DNA of 64,000 bases from Flavobacterium sandaracinum (GTDB taxonomy: Bacteria > Bacteroidota > Bacteroidia > Flavobacteriales > Flavobacteriaceae), in contig NZ_SMFN01000011.1 of NCBI RefSeq assembly GCF_004349135.1, positions 1 through 64,000 on the forward strand, given 5' to 3'. The translations under genes and the position numbers were made by a program. The notes below the pieces were generated by a model that did no database searches, was not told the DNA's origin, and saw nothing but the letters and a program-made list of their open reading frames with translations. Shown one piece after another: positions 8,785 to 17,257 of this stretch (positions are counted from its first letter, which is position 1; the number at the start of each line of letters is the position of its first letter).

Positions 8785-9354
8785 TTACTCTTTTTTTCCT
8801 TCTAACAATTTTTGTTCTTCAGGAGAAAATTCAGGAACAATAGCATAGTTACCAAAATCTCCGATTCCCACAATTGCCATTTCATCAAGTATATCAATCA
8901 AATTTTTATAATTGGATTTCTTACTTGGTTTAATAATTACAATCAGTCCATTTTTTGGTTTCCCTTTTGCAGCAGAATATGCCAAAACCTTGGTTTGTCT
9001 TGATATTAATTCTTTACGAATCCCATCTTTACCAAAAGTCAAATCTTTAGGACCTGCTAGTGGAGTGGCTAATAAACCAACATAATATACTAACTTATTA
9101 TCGGCACCCAACATAATTGTCATGGTACGATTTTCATCAACTTTCATGTCAATATTATCTTTGGTAGGATCCTTATCTGGCAACCCTAAGCTCATAGATT
9201 GGGGTTTAGACAACGTCGTAGTAAGCATAAAGAAGGTAATTAACAAGAAGGCTAAATCTACCATAGCAGTTAAATCTACTTTTGCATTAGCTTTTTTACT
9301 TCTTATTTTACCACCTTTTCCGCCTCCATCGTCGCCAGTATTTAATTCAGCCAT
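8785..9354 (-). CDS. exbD: ExbD/TolR biopolymer transport protein (second copy)
   Basis: 189 residues. A Lys-rich cytoplasmic N-terminus leads into one membrane helix containing the conserved Asp (KVDLTAMVDLAFLLITFFML), then a periplasmic domain. ExbD forms the proton channel with ExbB. It is 18 nt after the first exbD. The two copies are clearly different, with about 15 residues in the second copy before the helix that the first lacks, so they are paralogs and probably form a mixed complex. Confidence 0.92.
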   Translation of the reverse strand: MAELNTGDDGGGKGGKIRSKKANAKVDLTAMVDLAFLLITFFMLTTTLSKPQSMSLGLPDKDPTKDNIDMKVDENRTMTIMLGADNKLVYYVGLLATPLAGPKDLTFGKDGIRKELISRQTKVLAYSAAKGKPKNGLIVIIKPSKKSNYKNLIDILDEMAIVGIGDFGNYAIVPEFSPEEQKLLEGKKE

Positions 9355-9372
9355 TTTAGTGTCTTTTTTATA

Positions 9373-9984
9373 TTAAAAATCTTTTCCTCTTAAACCTGTA
9401 ACCAAACTAAAGCTATTGATTTTCTGCTCTTGCAAAATATCCATCACTTTTCTAATGGCTGGATATTCTTCTTTTCCGTCTCCTTTAATAGCAACTTGAA
9501 GTTCCTTATCATTAACTTCAATATTTGCTTTACGAGCATTAAAAATCCATTCTTTTAGCTGATTATCAGTTGAATCTGAGGGGATGCCCGGCTGTCCAGC
9601 CTTACTCCTATCAGACGCGTCCATTTCAATTATTTGCTTAAGACTCTGAATTGGAACACCAAAATCATCCATCCTTGAAAAAGTGCTTTTGTCTTCTTCA
9701 GTAAAAGTAACATTGTATTTCTCTGCCATCAACTCTAAGGTTCTCAAGCGTACTTCCCTTCCTTTCAGATCAAAAAACACCATACCTTTACCAACCGTTA
9801 AGGTTGCCAAATCAGTTTCAGGTAACTTAGTTTGAACTGTTGAAGTAGGTGTATCTACAGGAAGAGCTTCAGGTATCTTAGCTGTTGAAGTCATAACAAA
9901 GAAAGTAAGCAAAAGGAATGCGACATCACACATAGCGGTCATATCTGTAGACCCCGAATTTTTTTTTATTTTTATTTTAGCCAT
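9373..9984 (-). CDS. exbD: ExbD/TolR biopolymer transport protein (first copy)
   Basis: 203 residues. A short basic N-terminus (MAKIKIKKNSG) leads to a helix with the functional Asp in TAMCDVAFLLLTFFVM, then a periplasmic domain ending in a typical VMDILQEQKINSFSLVT segment. It carries an internal stretch (about residues 95-140) longer than in E. coli ExbD, as in other Bacteroidota. It is 38 nt downstream of exbB. Confidence 0.92.
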   Translation of the reverse strand: MAKIKIKKNSGSTDMTAMCDVAFLLLTFFVMTSTAKIPEALPVDTPTSTVQTKLPETDLATLTVGKGMVFFDLKGREVRLRTLELMAEKYNVTFTEEDKSTFSRMDDFGVPIQSLKQIIEMDASDRSKAGQPGIPSDSTDNQLKEWIFNARKANIEVNDKELQVAIKGDGKEEYPAIRKVMDILQEQKINSFSLVTGLRGKDF

Positions 9985-10022
9985 TCTTTTTGTTTTTTAA
10001 TTGATATAAATATCAATACTTA

Positions 10023-10838
10023 TTATTGCTTCAAACTACCTCTGAATCTTCTATAAGAATTCACAATAGACACCGCAGCTTCATCGATTGAATAGGTCAA
10101 ATCATCAATTTTAGAAGTAAAGAAATTGTAAGAGATAATTGCTACAGCAGAAGTTCCAATTCCTGTTGCAGTATTAATAAGAGCTTCAGAAATACCAGCT
10201 GCAAGAGCTGCTTGATCAGGAGTTCCAGCCGCAGCTAATGCTCCAAACGCTTTAATCATACCAGCTACAGTTCCCAACAATCCAACAAGAGTTCCTAAAG
10301 AAACCAAAGATGAAATAATTGTCATGTTTTTTTGCAACATTGGCATTTCAAGTGAAGTAGCTTCTTCTATTTCTTTATGAATAGTCTCGGCTGCTTCTTC
10401 ACTATTAAATCCTTCTTTCTTAACCGCTTGATACTTTACTAGTGCTGATTTGATAGCATTTGCTACAGAACCTTGTTGTTTGTCACAAGAAGCAATTGCT
10501 TCATCAATTTCACCTTGTTTTATACTTGCTTGAATTTTTGTCATAAAACTGTCTAATTTAGTTTTACCAGCTGCTTTAGATATCACGAAATATCTTTCAA
10601 TAGAAAAAACAAGAACCATTAATAACATTCCTAATAACACTGGCACAACTGCACCACCATGATAAACTTGTCCTAAAGTATTCAATGGAGTTCCTTCATT
10701 GTTTCCTCCTTCAAAATTTGAAGGATTACCCATAATAAATTTCCAGATTAACACCCCAACACCAATACATGCACCAATAATCATTCCTGAAACCATTCCT
10801 CCACCGTTTGAAGTGCTTTCTTTTTTAACGTTTGCCAT
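10023..10838 (-). CDS. exbB: ExbB/TolQ/MotA-type proton channel protein
   Basis: About 271 residues from the ATG at 10838 (MANVKKEST). The frame extends 63 nt upstream but that part is AT-rich leader. There are three membrane helices, with the conserved MotA/TolQ/ExbB core in the last two (SLVSLGTLVGLLGTVAGMI and EALINTATGIGTSAVA). It is the first gene of the TonB operon. Together with ExbD it forms the motor that energises TonB. Confidence 0.93.
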   Translation of the reverse strand: MANVKKESTSNGGGMVSGMIIGACIGVGVLIWKFIMGNPSNFEGGNNEGTPLNTLGQVYHGGAVVPVLLGMLLMVLVFSIERYFVISKAAGKTKLDSFMTKIQASIKQGEIDEAIASCDKQQGSVANAIKSALVKYQAVKKEGFNSEEAAETIHKEIEEATSLEMPMLQKNMTIISSLVSLGTLVGLLGTVAGMIKAFGALAAAGTPDQAALAAGISEALINTATGIGTSAVAIISYNFFTSKIDDLTYSIDEAAVSIVNSYRRFRGSLKQ

Positions 10839-11209
10839 TTTTTTTAATTTTAATAGTTTTAAATAATTTATCTTAGTTATATTAAACTTGTAGTGGAGCA
10901 AATTTATATTTTTAGTTCAAATAAAAAAACTTTTTTTTATTTTATTACAATTAAATTTATTTCAAAAACATATTTACAGATTTTCACACTACATTTATAT
11001 CAATATACGCAAACAAATAGGCTGTTTTATAAAAAATAATATATTTTTTTATGATTAATTAACATAATATTTCAACAACAAGCCATTTAGCAGGAAAACT
11101 ATTATTTTACGGTATTAACAATAAAAAAGCAGGAAAACTGCAGTATACATCGAAATTGTTAGTTTTAGAAAAATATAATATCTTGCATCTGATTTTAAAA
11201 CTACCTATT
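10839..11209. other. Intergenic region between exbB and the HerA-like gene
   Basis: 371 bp, very AT-rich, between divergent genes. A -7-like TAAATTTG lies on the minus strand at 10906-10899 for the exbB operon, without a well-spaced -33 box. The 12-mer AGCAGGAAAACT occurs twice as a direct repeat (11089-11100 and 11128-11139), upstream of the HerA-like gene. No other gene or RNA was seen. Confidence 0.5.
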
Positions 11210-12730
11210 ATGAGCAGAAAGGAAAAATTTTTTCAACATATATCGCAAGGATATAGTTTTAAAGGCGAAAGCATTATTCTTGGCGGTGCGATTTTAGATG
11301 GAGAGGCTTTACCCAATACAGCTGTAAAAGTCCCTTTAAAAACCTTAAACCGACATGGCCTAATTGCGGGCGCTACCGGAACTGGAAAAACCAAAACCAT
11401 TCAAGTTTTTTCAGAACAGTTATCAAGCTTTGGAATCCCGGTCTTAATGATGGACATCAAAGGTGATTTTAGCGGAATCGCAAAGGAGGGAGAAGAAAAA
11501 CCTTTTATAACGGAACGCCATGCTAAAATTGACATTCCTTATTCCACCTCAAGCTTTCCGGTTGAATTATTAACTTTGTCTGAACAAAATGGCGTACGAC
11601 TTCGCGCCACTATTTCTGAGTTTGGACCCGTATTATTTTCCAGAATTCTAAATTTAAATGACACACAGGCTGGTGTAGTTTCTGTCATATTCAAATATTG
11701 TGATGACCACAAAATGCCTTTATTGGATTTAAAAGACATAAAAAAAGTAATCAACTACATCACCGAAGAAGGGAAAGATGAAATTGAAGAACAATATGGC
11801 AAAATTTCCACATCGACAACAGGAACTATTCTCAGAAAAATAATTGAACTTGAACAACAAGGAGCAGACTTATTTTTTGGAGAAATGTCTTTTGACATAG
11901 AAGATTTAATGCGTATTGACGAAAACGGAAAAGGATACATCAATATTTTGAGACTAACTGATATTCAAGATAGACCAAAATTATTCTCCACATTTATATT
12001 GAGTTTGCTAGCCGAAATTTATCAACAAATGCCTGAAAAAGGAGATTCAGATCAACCCGAATTAGTAATTTTCATCGACGAAGCCCATCTGATTTTCAAC
12101 GAAGCTAGCAAAACTTTATTAGAGCAAATAGAGACCATTGTTAAATTAATTCGTTCTAAAGGCATCGGAATTTATTTTATCACACAAAATCCTATGGATA
12201 TTCCAAGTGGTATTTTGGCCCAGTTAGGTTTAAAAATTCAGCATGCTTTACGCGCATTTACAGCCAATGATCGAAAAGCAATCAAGCAAACCGCCGACAA
12301 TTATCCTATATCTGAATATTACAAAACTGATGAAATTCTTACTAGTCTGGGAATTGGCGAAGCACTAGTTACTGCATTAAACGAAAAAGGAATCCCAACA
12401 CCACTTGCAGCCACCATGATGCGTGCACCAATGAGCAGAATGGACATTTTGACAGAAAGCGAAATTCAAGAAATCAACAGCAAATCAAAATTAGTAAAAA
12501 AATACAGTGAACTTATAGATCGCGATAGCGCTTATGAAATGTTGAATAAAAAGATTGCCCTAGTAGAGAAAGAAACTAGCCTACGCGAGAAAACACAAGA
12601 AACTCAACAACAGCAAAATCAGAGTTCTGACACAGCAAGTGCAGTTGGAAAATCTGTTTTAAAAGTACTAACTAGTGCCACTTTTATCAGAGGCGCTTTT
12701 GGAATCTTGACAAAAATGTTTAAAAAATAA
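11210..12730 (+). CDS. HerA-like P-loop ATPase (DUF853)
   Basis: About 506 residues from the chosen ATG (MSRKEKFFQH). Walker A is GATGTGKTK, Walker B is LVIFIDEAHLIF, and the segment ITQNPMDIPSGILAQLG is typical of the HerA/FtsK-like DUF853 family. The C-terminus has a Gln/Ser-rich linker and a short hydrophobic tail (SATFIRGAFGILTKMF). The family is predicted to be a hexameric DNA-translocating ATPase, but its physiological role is not established. The frame begins at 11156, but the extra 18 residues look like leader. Confidence 0.85.
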   Translation: MSRKEKFFQHISQGYSFKGESIILGGAILDGEALPNTAVKVPLKTLNRHGLIAGATGTGKTKTIQVFSEQLSSFGIPVLMMDIKGDFSGIAKEGEEKPFITERHAKIDIPYSTSSFPVELLTLSEQNGVRLRATISEFGPVLFSRILNLNDTQAGVVSVIFKYCDDHKMPLLDLKDIKKVINYITEEGKDEIEEQYGKISTSTTGTILRKIIELEQQGADLFFGEMSFDIEDLMRIDENGKGYINILRLTDIQDRPKLFSTFILSLLAEIYQQMPEKGDSDQPELVIFIDEAHLIFNEASKTLLEQIETIVKLIRSKGIGIYFITQNPMDIPSGILAQLGLKIQHALRAFTANDRKAIKQTADNYPISEYYKTDEILTSLGIGEALVTALNEKGIPTPLAATMMRAPMSRMDILTESEIQEINSKSKLVKKYSELIDRDSAYEMLNKKIALVEKETSLREKTQETQQQQNQSSDTASAVGKSVLKVLTSATFIRGAFGILTKMFKK

Positions 12731-12773
12731 GTTTACCTAACCCAATACCTTTCTATTTTTTAAAAAATCAATT

Positions 12774-13136
12774 ATGAAAAAATATTTTATTCAAAATACG
12801 CCTTTTATTGTCCCAACCACCGATGGAAAATTAATCGAAGAACATCATGGAAGGGCGTCAACAGCTAACAATGACATTTCTATAGCTCATATGGTTGCAC
12901 CACCTAAATGGAGTGAACCTTTTCAAACTCCTGATTTTGAAGAATACACTTATATAATTAAAGGTAAAAAGCAATTTATTATTGAGGATGAAATGATTAT
13001 CCTAGAAGCAGGACAATCGATCAAAATCGAAAGAAACACCCGTGTCCAATATTCCAATCCTTTTGACGAATCCTGTGAATATATTGCCATTTGCACCCCC
13101 GCCTTTTCTATAGAAAACGTTAATAGAGAAGACTGA
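12774..13136 (+). CDS. Small cupin-domain protein
   Basis: 120 residues, a single cupin barrel: the EEYTYIIKGKKQFIIEDE strand pair and the later AGQSIKIERNTRVQYSNP are the two halves of the fold. Some metal-ligand His residues of classical cupins are not obvious (EEYTYII in place of H-x-H), so catalysis is uncertain and it may only bind a ligand. It is 43 nt after the HerA-like gene and 44 nt before NDH-2, on the same strand. Confidence 0.78.
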   Translation: MKKYFIQNTPFIVPTTDGKLIEEHHGRASTANNDISIAHMVAPPKWSEPFQTPDFEEYTYIIKGKKQFIIEDEMIILEAGQSIKIERNTRVQYSNPFDESCEYIAICTPAFSIENVNRED

Positions 13137-13180
13137 TTCTGCAATAAATTGTACCTTTAGATTTCAAAAATATATTTAAT

Positions 13181-14437
13181 ATGGGCATTCAAAAGAAAAT
13201 TGTAATTATAGGTGCTGGGTTTGCGGGTTTGCGCTTGGCACAAGATTTAGAAAACACGGATTTTGACGTTTTATTAATCGACAGAAACAATTACCATCAA
13301 TTCCAACCTTTAATGTATCAGGTGGCAACCGCTAGACTTGAGCCAGCGAGTATTTCATTCCCTCTCAGAAAAGTATTTCAGCATTCTAAAAATGTACGAA
13401 TTCGGATTGCAGAGGTACTAAGTGTTGACTCACAAAATAAAATTCTAAAAACTTCTATTGCTGATTTTGATTACGATCATCTCATAGTCTCTTTTGGATG
13501 CACAACAAATTATTTTGGAAATGCTGAAATTGAAAAATTTGCATTTCCCATGAAGTCCGTTCCTGAGGCTATTCAACTTCGAAATCAAATTCTACAAACT
13601 TTCGAAGATGCTTTAATTGCTCCTAAAGAAGAACTTCAAGCGTTAATGAACTTTGTAGTTGTAGGAGGTGGACCTACCGGAGTTGAACTTGCTGGTGCTT
13701 TGGCGGAAATGAAAAAAAACATTCTTCCAAAAGATTATCCTGACAAAGACTTTTCACGATTGACTATTTTTCTACTCGAAGGATCACCCAACGTATTGAA
13801 CCCAATGAGCGTCGATTCGCAAAAAACTTCTCGAAAATATTTAGAAGAATTAGGTGTAATTGTAAAAACAAGCACCATCGTAAACCATTATGACGGCAAA
13901 AATGTAAGCTTACAGAACGGTGAAATTATCAAATCAACTAATGTTATTTGGGCTGCGGGAATTATTGGAAACACCCTTGAGGGCATTCCGAAAGAAAGTA
14001 TAACCAGAGGCAACCGATTTCTTGTTGACCGATACAATACTATTTTAAATCTGGAAAATGTTTATGCACTTGGAGATATTGCTTTTATGGCTACTCCAAA
14101 ATATCCTAACGCACATCCACAAGTGGCTAGCGTAGCTATCGAACAAGCCAAAGTTCTAGCGAATAACTTCAAACTTAGTCTAAAGAACAAACCAAAAATT
14201 GAATATGAATACCACGACAAAGGCTCCATGGCGACGGTAGGAAAGCGAAAAGCAGTAGTTGATTTACCTAAATTTAGTTTCCAAGGCAGATTGGCTTGGT
14301 TTACCTGGATGTTCATCCATTTAATGTTGATTTTAAGTGTCAAAAACAAACTCTCTATATTCATCACTTGGATGTTCAGTTATTTTAATAACGACAGCAC
14401 CTTACGAGTTTTACTAAAACCCGCATCAAAAAAATAA
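13181..14437 (+). CDS. ndh: Type II NADH:quinone oxidoreductase
   Basis: 418 residues. FAD site IIGAGFAGLRLA at the N-terminus, FQPLMYQVATA loop, NAD site VVGGGPTGVELAGALAE in the middle, and VYALGDIAF before the C-terminal membrane-association region (about 365-400, FTWMFIHLMLILSVKN). The enzyme passes electrons from NADH to menaquinone without pumping protons. A TACCTTTA sequence 25 nt upstream is a weak -7 candidate. Transcription would originally have ended in a hairpin that the adjacent IS element has now split. Confidence 0.88.
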   Translation: MGIQKKIVIIGAGFAGLRLAQDLENTDFDVLLIDRNNYHQFQPLMYQVATARLEPASISFPLRKVFQHSKNVRIRIAEVLSVDSQNKILKTSIADFDYDHLIVSFGCTTNYFGNAEIEKFAFPMKSVPEAIQLRNQILQTFEDALIAPKEELQALMNFVVVGGGPTGVELAGALAEMKKNILPKDYPDKDFSRLTIFLLEGSPNVLNPMSVDSQKTSRKYLEELGVIVKTSTIVNHYDGKNVSLQNGEIIKSTNVIWAAGIIGNTLEGIPKESITRGNRFLVDRYNTILNLENVYALGDIAFMATPKYPNAHPQVASVAIEQAKVLANNFKLSLKNKPKIEYEYHDKGSMATVGKRKAVVDLPKFSFQGRLAWFTWMFIHLMLILSVKNKLSIFITWMFSYFNNDSTLRVLLKPASKK

Positions 14438-14445
14438 TAAATCTG

Positions 14446-14464
14446 AAAAGGACTCCTAAAAGAG
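14446..14464. terminator. Left half of a terminator split by the IS element
   Basis: Joining the sequence left of the IS (through 14464) to the sequence from 15849 recreates a hairpin with arms AAAAGGACTC and GAGTCCTTTT, a 6-nt loop and a run of T. It would have served both ndh (plus) and kmo (minus). The IS and its target duplication separate the arms. Confidence 0.85.
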
Positions 14465-14469
14465 TAGTC

Positions 14470-14500
14470 ATGGTCGGAAGAAATTCCGACCATTTTTATT
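14470..14500 (+). terminator. IS left-end hairpin acting as terminator
   Basis: ATGGTCGGAA (14470-14479) pairs with TTCCGACCAT (14484-14493), 4-nt loop, followed by TTTTATTT. It can stop ndh transcription before it enters the transposase gene. Confidence 0.7.
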
Positions 14501-15718
14501 TCAAGTTTTAAATACTTTGTCGGGGTCTCCACCAGCAAAGACAATTAAAATAGCGGTTATCAAATCTCTTAGCTCCATAGCAATGCGTCTTTTTGCGGTT
14601 TTGTATCCTAGATCGTTTGCTTTTTTATAAATTAAAAGCAGCATTGAGGCAATCATGGTCATATAAACCATAACCTGAATTCCGTTTTTATTCATAGAAA
14701 CAAGATGACTTAGATTAAGTTCTTGTTTTAAGAATCTAAAAAACACTTCAATATCCCATCTTTTGCGGTAATAATCTGAAATCTCTTTTGCAGAGAGATT
14801 AAATTCGTTGGTAAGAAACCAAAATTCTTTATTGTTTTTTTGGTTTTTGATAACCACTAAACGAAATTCAGTTTCTACTTTTTCTTGTCGATAATGTATT
14901 TTTTCGCGCTTGTTTAAAATAGGAGTTCCTGTAAAAAGCTTCACTTTACTGTCTTTTAAAACTCCCCAATCATCCCATTTTAAAGGTTTTACTGTTTCAA
15001 GAAAAGATTCAATCTCTTCAAACTTTCGGTTTTCTTTTGACCGAATGATGAATTTTACAGATTTTTCATCAAAATCTTTCATCGTTCGTGTGGATTGCAA
15101 ACCTCTGTCTATCACATAAATATTACCGTGATGTTGTTCTTTTTTGACTTGTTTTAGGATCGCTTCAGGAAGTGCTGCTTCCTCAGATGAATATTTTTGA
15201 CCCGTAAAAACTTCTACGCCCGAGGGTAAAATTCCATCAAATGAAAAACTGAATTTCACCAGCTTCTTTCCACTTTTTTGATCAATTCCCTCCTTTAATT
15301 TCGAACAAGTATCAGCAACTATGGTGCTATCAACACGTATAAGATTGTATTTTTCGATTTCAGACTTGTCATAAAGTTCAGAAAATCTATCGAACATCTG
15401 CTGATAAATTTCTTTGAAATAATTAGAATCAATTTTTGAAAGACGTTCAGAAATAGAACTTCTTCGTACTTTTTCATCCTCATCCAATCCAAACAAAGCC
15501 TTGAACCCACTGCTGTTAAAAGTGTCTTCTAAAGTTCTTTGACTTAGTTTATCATTGTCAAAAATGCAAAATAGAAGCAAATAAAACAATTTTCTTCCAT
15601 GCAATACTTTACTGTAATAATCCACCTTAGTGGTTGCTGAAAGATGGCTTAGTAGCGCTTCTGGAATAAATGATAGAACCTGATTTAATGGGATTTTGTG
15701 ATCTTTAAAGTTTGTCAT
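14501..15718 (-). CDS. IS4-family DDE transposase
   Basis: 405 residues, intact. The DDE triad is visible: first Asp in RVDSTIVAD, second in YVIDRGLQS, Glu in the YRKRWDIEVFFRFLKQ signature (the Y-R-E-K motif of IS4). The N-terminal domain is the DUF4372-like segment common in Bacteroidota IS4 members (VLSFIPEALLSHL). The start codon is directly preceded by a hairpin. The enzyme cuts and pastes the element between 10-bp duplicated targets. Confidence 0.93.
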   Translation of the reverse strand: MTNFKDHKIPLNQVLSFIPEALLSHLSATTKVDYYSKVLHGRKLFYLLLFCIFDNDKLSQRTLEDTFNSSGFKALFGLDEDEKVRRSSISERLSKIDSNYFKEIYQQMFDRFSELYDKSEIEKYNLIRVDSTIVADTCSKLKEGIDQKSGKKLVKFSFSFDGILPSGVEVFTGQKYSSEEAALPEAILKQVKKEQHHGNIYVIDRGLQSTRTMKDFDEKSVKFIIRSKENRKFEEIESFLETVKPLKWDDWGVLKDSKVKLFTGTPILNKREKIHYRQEKVETEFRLVVIKNQKNNKEFWFLTNEFNLSAKEISDYYRKRWDIEVFFRFLKQELNLSHLVSMNKNGIQVMVYMTMIASMLLLIYKKANDLGYKTAKRRIAMELRDLITAILIVFAGGDPDKVFKT

Positions 15719-15720
15719 AA

Positions 15721-15739
15721 ATTACTGTTTTACAGTAAT
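15721..15739 (-). promoter_or_regulatory. Hairpin just upstream of the transposase start
   Basis: ATTACTGT and ACAGTAAT (8-bp perfect arms, 3-nt loop) lie 2 nt before the ATG on the minus strand. In mRNA this would mask initiation, a known way for IS elements to limit transposase made from readthrough. TAATTTTG (15756-15749) is a candidate -7 box. Confidence 0.5.
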
Positions 15740-15801
15740 AAATATAATCAAAATTATTAAAACAAACAAGAAAAATACTGTTAAATAATTAAAACAGAAA
15801 C

Positions 15802-15830
15802 AAAAAAAGTCGGAAGATTATTCTTCCGAC
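15802..15830 (-). terminator. IS right-end hairpin acting as terminator
   Basis: On the minus strand GTCGGAAGA pairs with TCTTCCGAC (plus positions 15809-15817 and 15822-15830), 4-nt loop, followed by seven T. It can stop kmo transcription entering the IS from the right. Confidence 0.7.
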
Positions 15831-15856
15831 CATGACTACCTAAAAGAGTCCTTTTT

Positions 15857-17194
15857 TTATTTTAACAGTTCCAAAATTTTATTTTCAACTGCTTCTGAAT
15901 CCCATATTTCAGTAATATTTTCAATTTTCAACACTTCCTCCATGATTGCATTTTGATAATCTCCTATCGCTAAAGCTTCTGTATAGGGGCGATCACTAAA
16001 AGTAACGCGACTGTACAACGGAATCCATTTTTCAGGATGTTTGTCTGAGAATGACTTTTCAATTTTCTTTTGTAAAAGAAAGTTTTCGTCTGCAGTTTTG
16101 GAACTCATTTCTAAGAAATTACGATACGAAAGTTCCGCAATCGCATCTGCATTTGGTTTGCGGGATTTTTGGTATTCCGAAAAAACTGATTTCCAATCGT
16201 CACCATATTTCTCAATCATTTCATAAAGCACCGAAATATCTTCAAAACCTGCATTCATTCCTTGTCCATAAAAAGGAACAATTGCATGACTGGCATCGCC
16301 AATAAGTGCAATTTTATCTTCATAAGTCCATGGATAACATTTCATAGTCACTAACGTACTGGTAGGATTCTTAAAAAAATCTTCGGCAAGTTTTGGAATT
16401 ACATCAATAGTATCCGGTAAGTTTTTTTCAAAAAAAGCCTCCACTAATTTTATGTCTTTTAAAGATTCAAAAGAATTTTCTCCTTCAAACGGCATAAACA
16501 AAGTACAGGTAAAACTTCCATCTAAATTGGGCAAGGCGATCAACATATACGCACCACGAGGCCAAATATGAAAAGAATTTTTATCTAGTTTATGTGTTCC
16601 GTCAAGATTCGCGGGAATATTTAACTCCTTATAACCAATAGGCAAAAATTCTTGCGAATAGTCAAACATACTTTGGCGTTGCATGCGGTGACGAATCCTT
16701 GAAAAAGCCCCGTCGGCACCAAAAACCATATCGTATTTTTTATCTTCCCAAGCACCACGTTCCGTTTCACCTATATGCAGCGTTGCATCTTCAAGTGAAA
16801 CATCCCATATTTTTTGTTCAAAAAAGAATTCAGCTCCTGCGGCTTCCGCCAAATCTATCATTTTCCTATTCAAAATTCCTCTAGAAATAGAATAAATCGA
16901 TTCACCATCCTGACCGTAATTTTGAAAATTGAGTTTATCGACCAAATGAATCGCACGTTTATCCATAGGAATTGCAATCTCACGTACGGCATTTCCTATT
17001 CCTACTCCATCCAAAGCTTTCCAACCTCGATTGGACATCGCTAAATTAATGGAACGACCAGAGAACTGTATTTTTCGGATATCTGGACTTCTATCGTAAA
17101 CGTGAACCGTATGACCTGCTTTACGAAGATAAATAGCCAATAAAGATCCAACTAATCCTGAACCTACAACCGCTATTTTTATGGGAGTTTGCAT
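15857..17194 (-). CDS. kmo: Kynurenine 3-monooxygenase
   Basis: 445 residues. A flavoprotein hydroxylase: FAD motif VVGSGLVGSLLAIYL at the N-terminus, FGADGAFSRIRH in the middle and GDASHAIVPFYGQGMNAGFED for FAD and substrate. It hydroxylates L-kynurenine to 3-hydroxykynurenine with NADPH and O2. Kynureninase lies 5.4 kb away on the same strand but in a separate transcript. The two together support tryptophan breakdown or oxygen-dependent quinolinate and NAD synthesis. The stop codon lies in the T-run of the split terminator. Confidence 0.92.
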   Translation of the reverse strand: MQTPIKIAVVGSGLVGSLLAIYLRKAGHTVHVYDRSPDIRKIQFSGRSINLAMSNRGWKALDGVGIGNAVREIAIPMDKRAIHLVDKLNFQNYGQDGESIYSISRGILNRKMIDLAEAAGAEFFFEQKIWDVSLEDATLHIGETERGAWEDKKYDMVFGADGAFSRIRHRMQRQSMFDYSQEFLPIGYKELNIPANLDGTHKLDKNSFHIWPRGAYMLIALPNLDGSFTCTLFMPFEGENSFESLKDIKLVEAFFEKNLPDTIDVIPKLAEDFFKNPTSTLVTMKCYPWTYEDKIALIGDASHAIVPFYGQGMNAGFEDISVLYEMIEKYGDDWKSVFSEYQKSRKPNADAIAELSYRNFLEMSSKTADENFLLQKKIEKSFSDKHPEKWIPLYSRVTFSDRPYTEALAIGDYQNAIMEEVLKIENITEIWDSEAVENKILELLK

Positions 17195-17257
17195 TATTTT
17201 TTTTATAAAAAGTTAAGCAAAATTACTGATTTATTATTTTATGCTCTTTAAAAAGAA

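Larger units (their letters stand above)
14465..15838. mobile_element. IS4-family insertion sequence, complete
   Basis: 1374 bp. The terminal inverted repeat is perfect over 18 bp: TAGTCATGGTCGGAAGAA at 14465-14482 and its complement at 15821-15838. It is flanked by the 10-bp direct repeat CCTAAAAGAG (14455-14464 and 15839-15848). A 10-bp duplication is within the usual range for IS4. It contains a single intact transposase gene, so it is probably recent and may be active. Both ends also form hairpins followed by T-runs for transcription entering the element. Confidence 0.95.
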
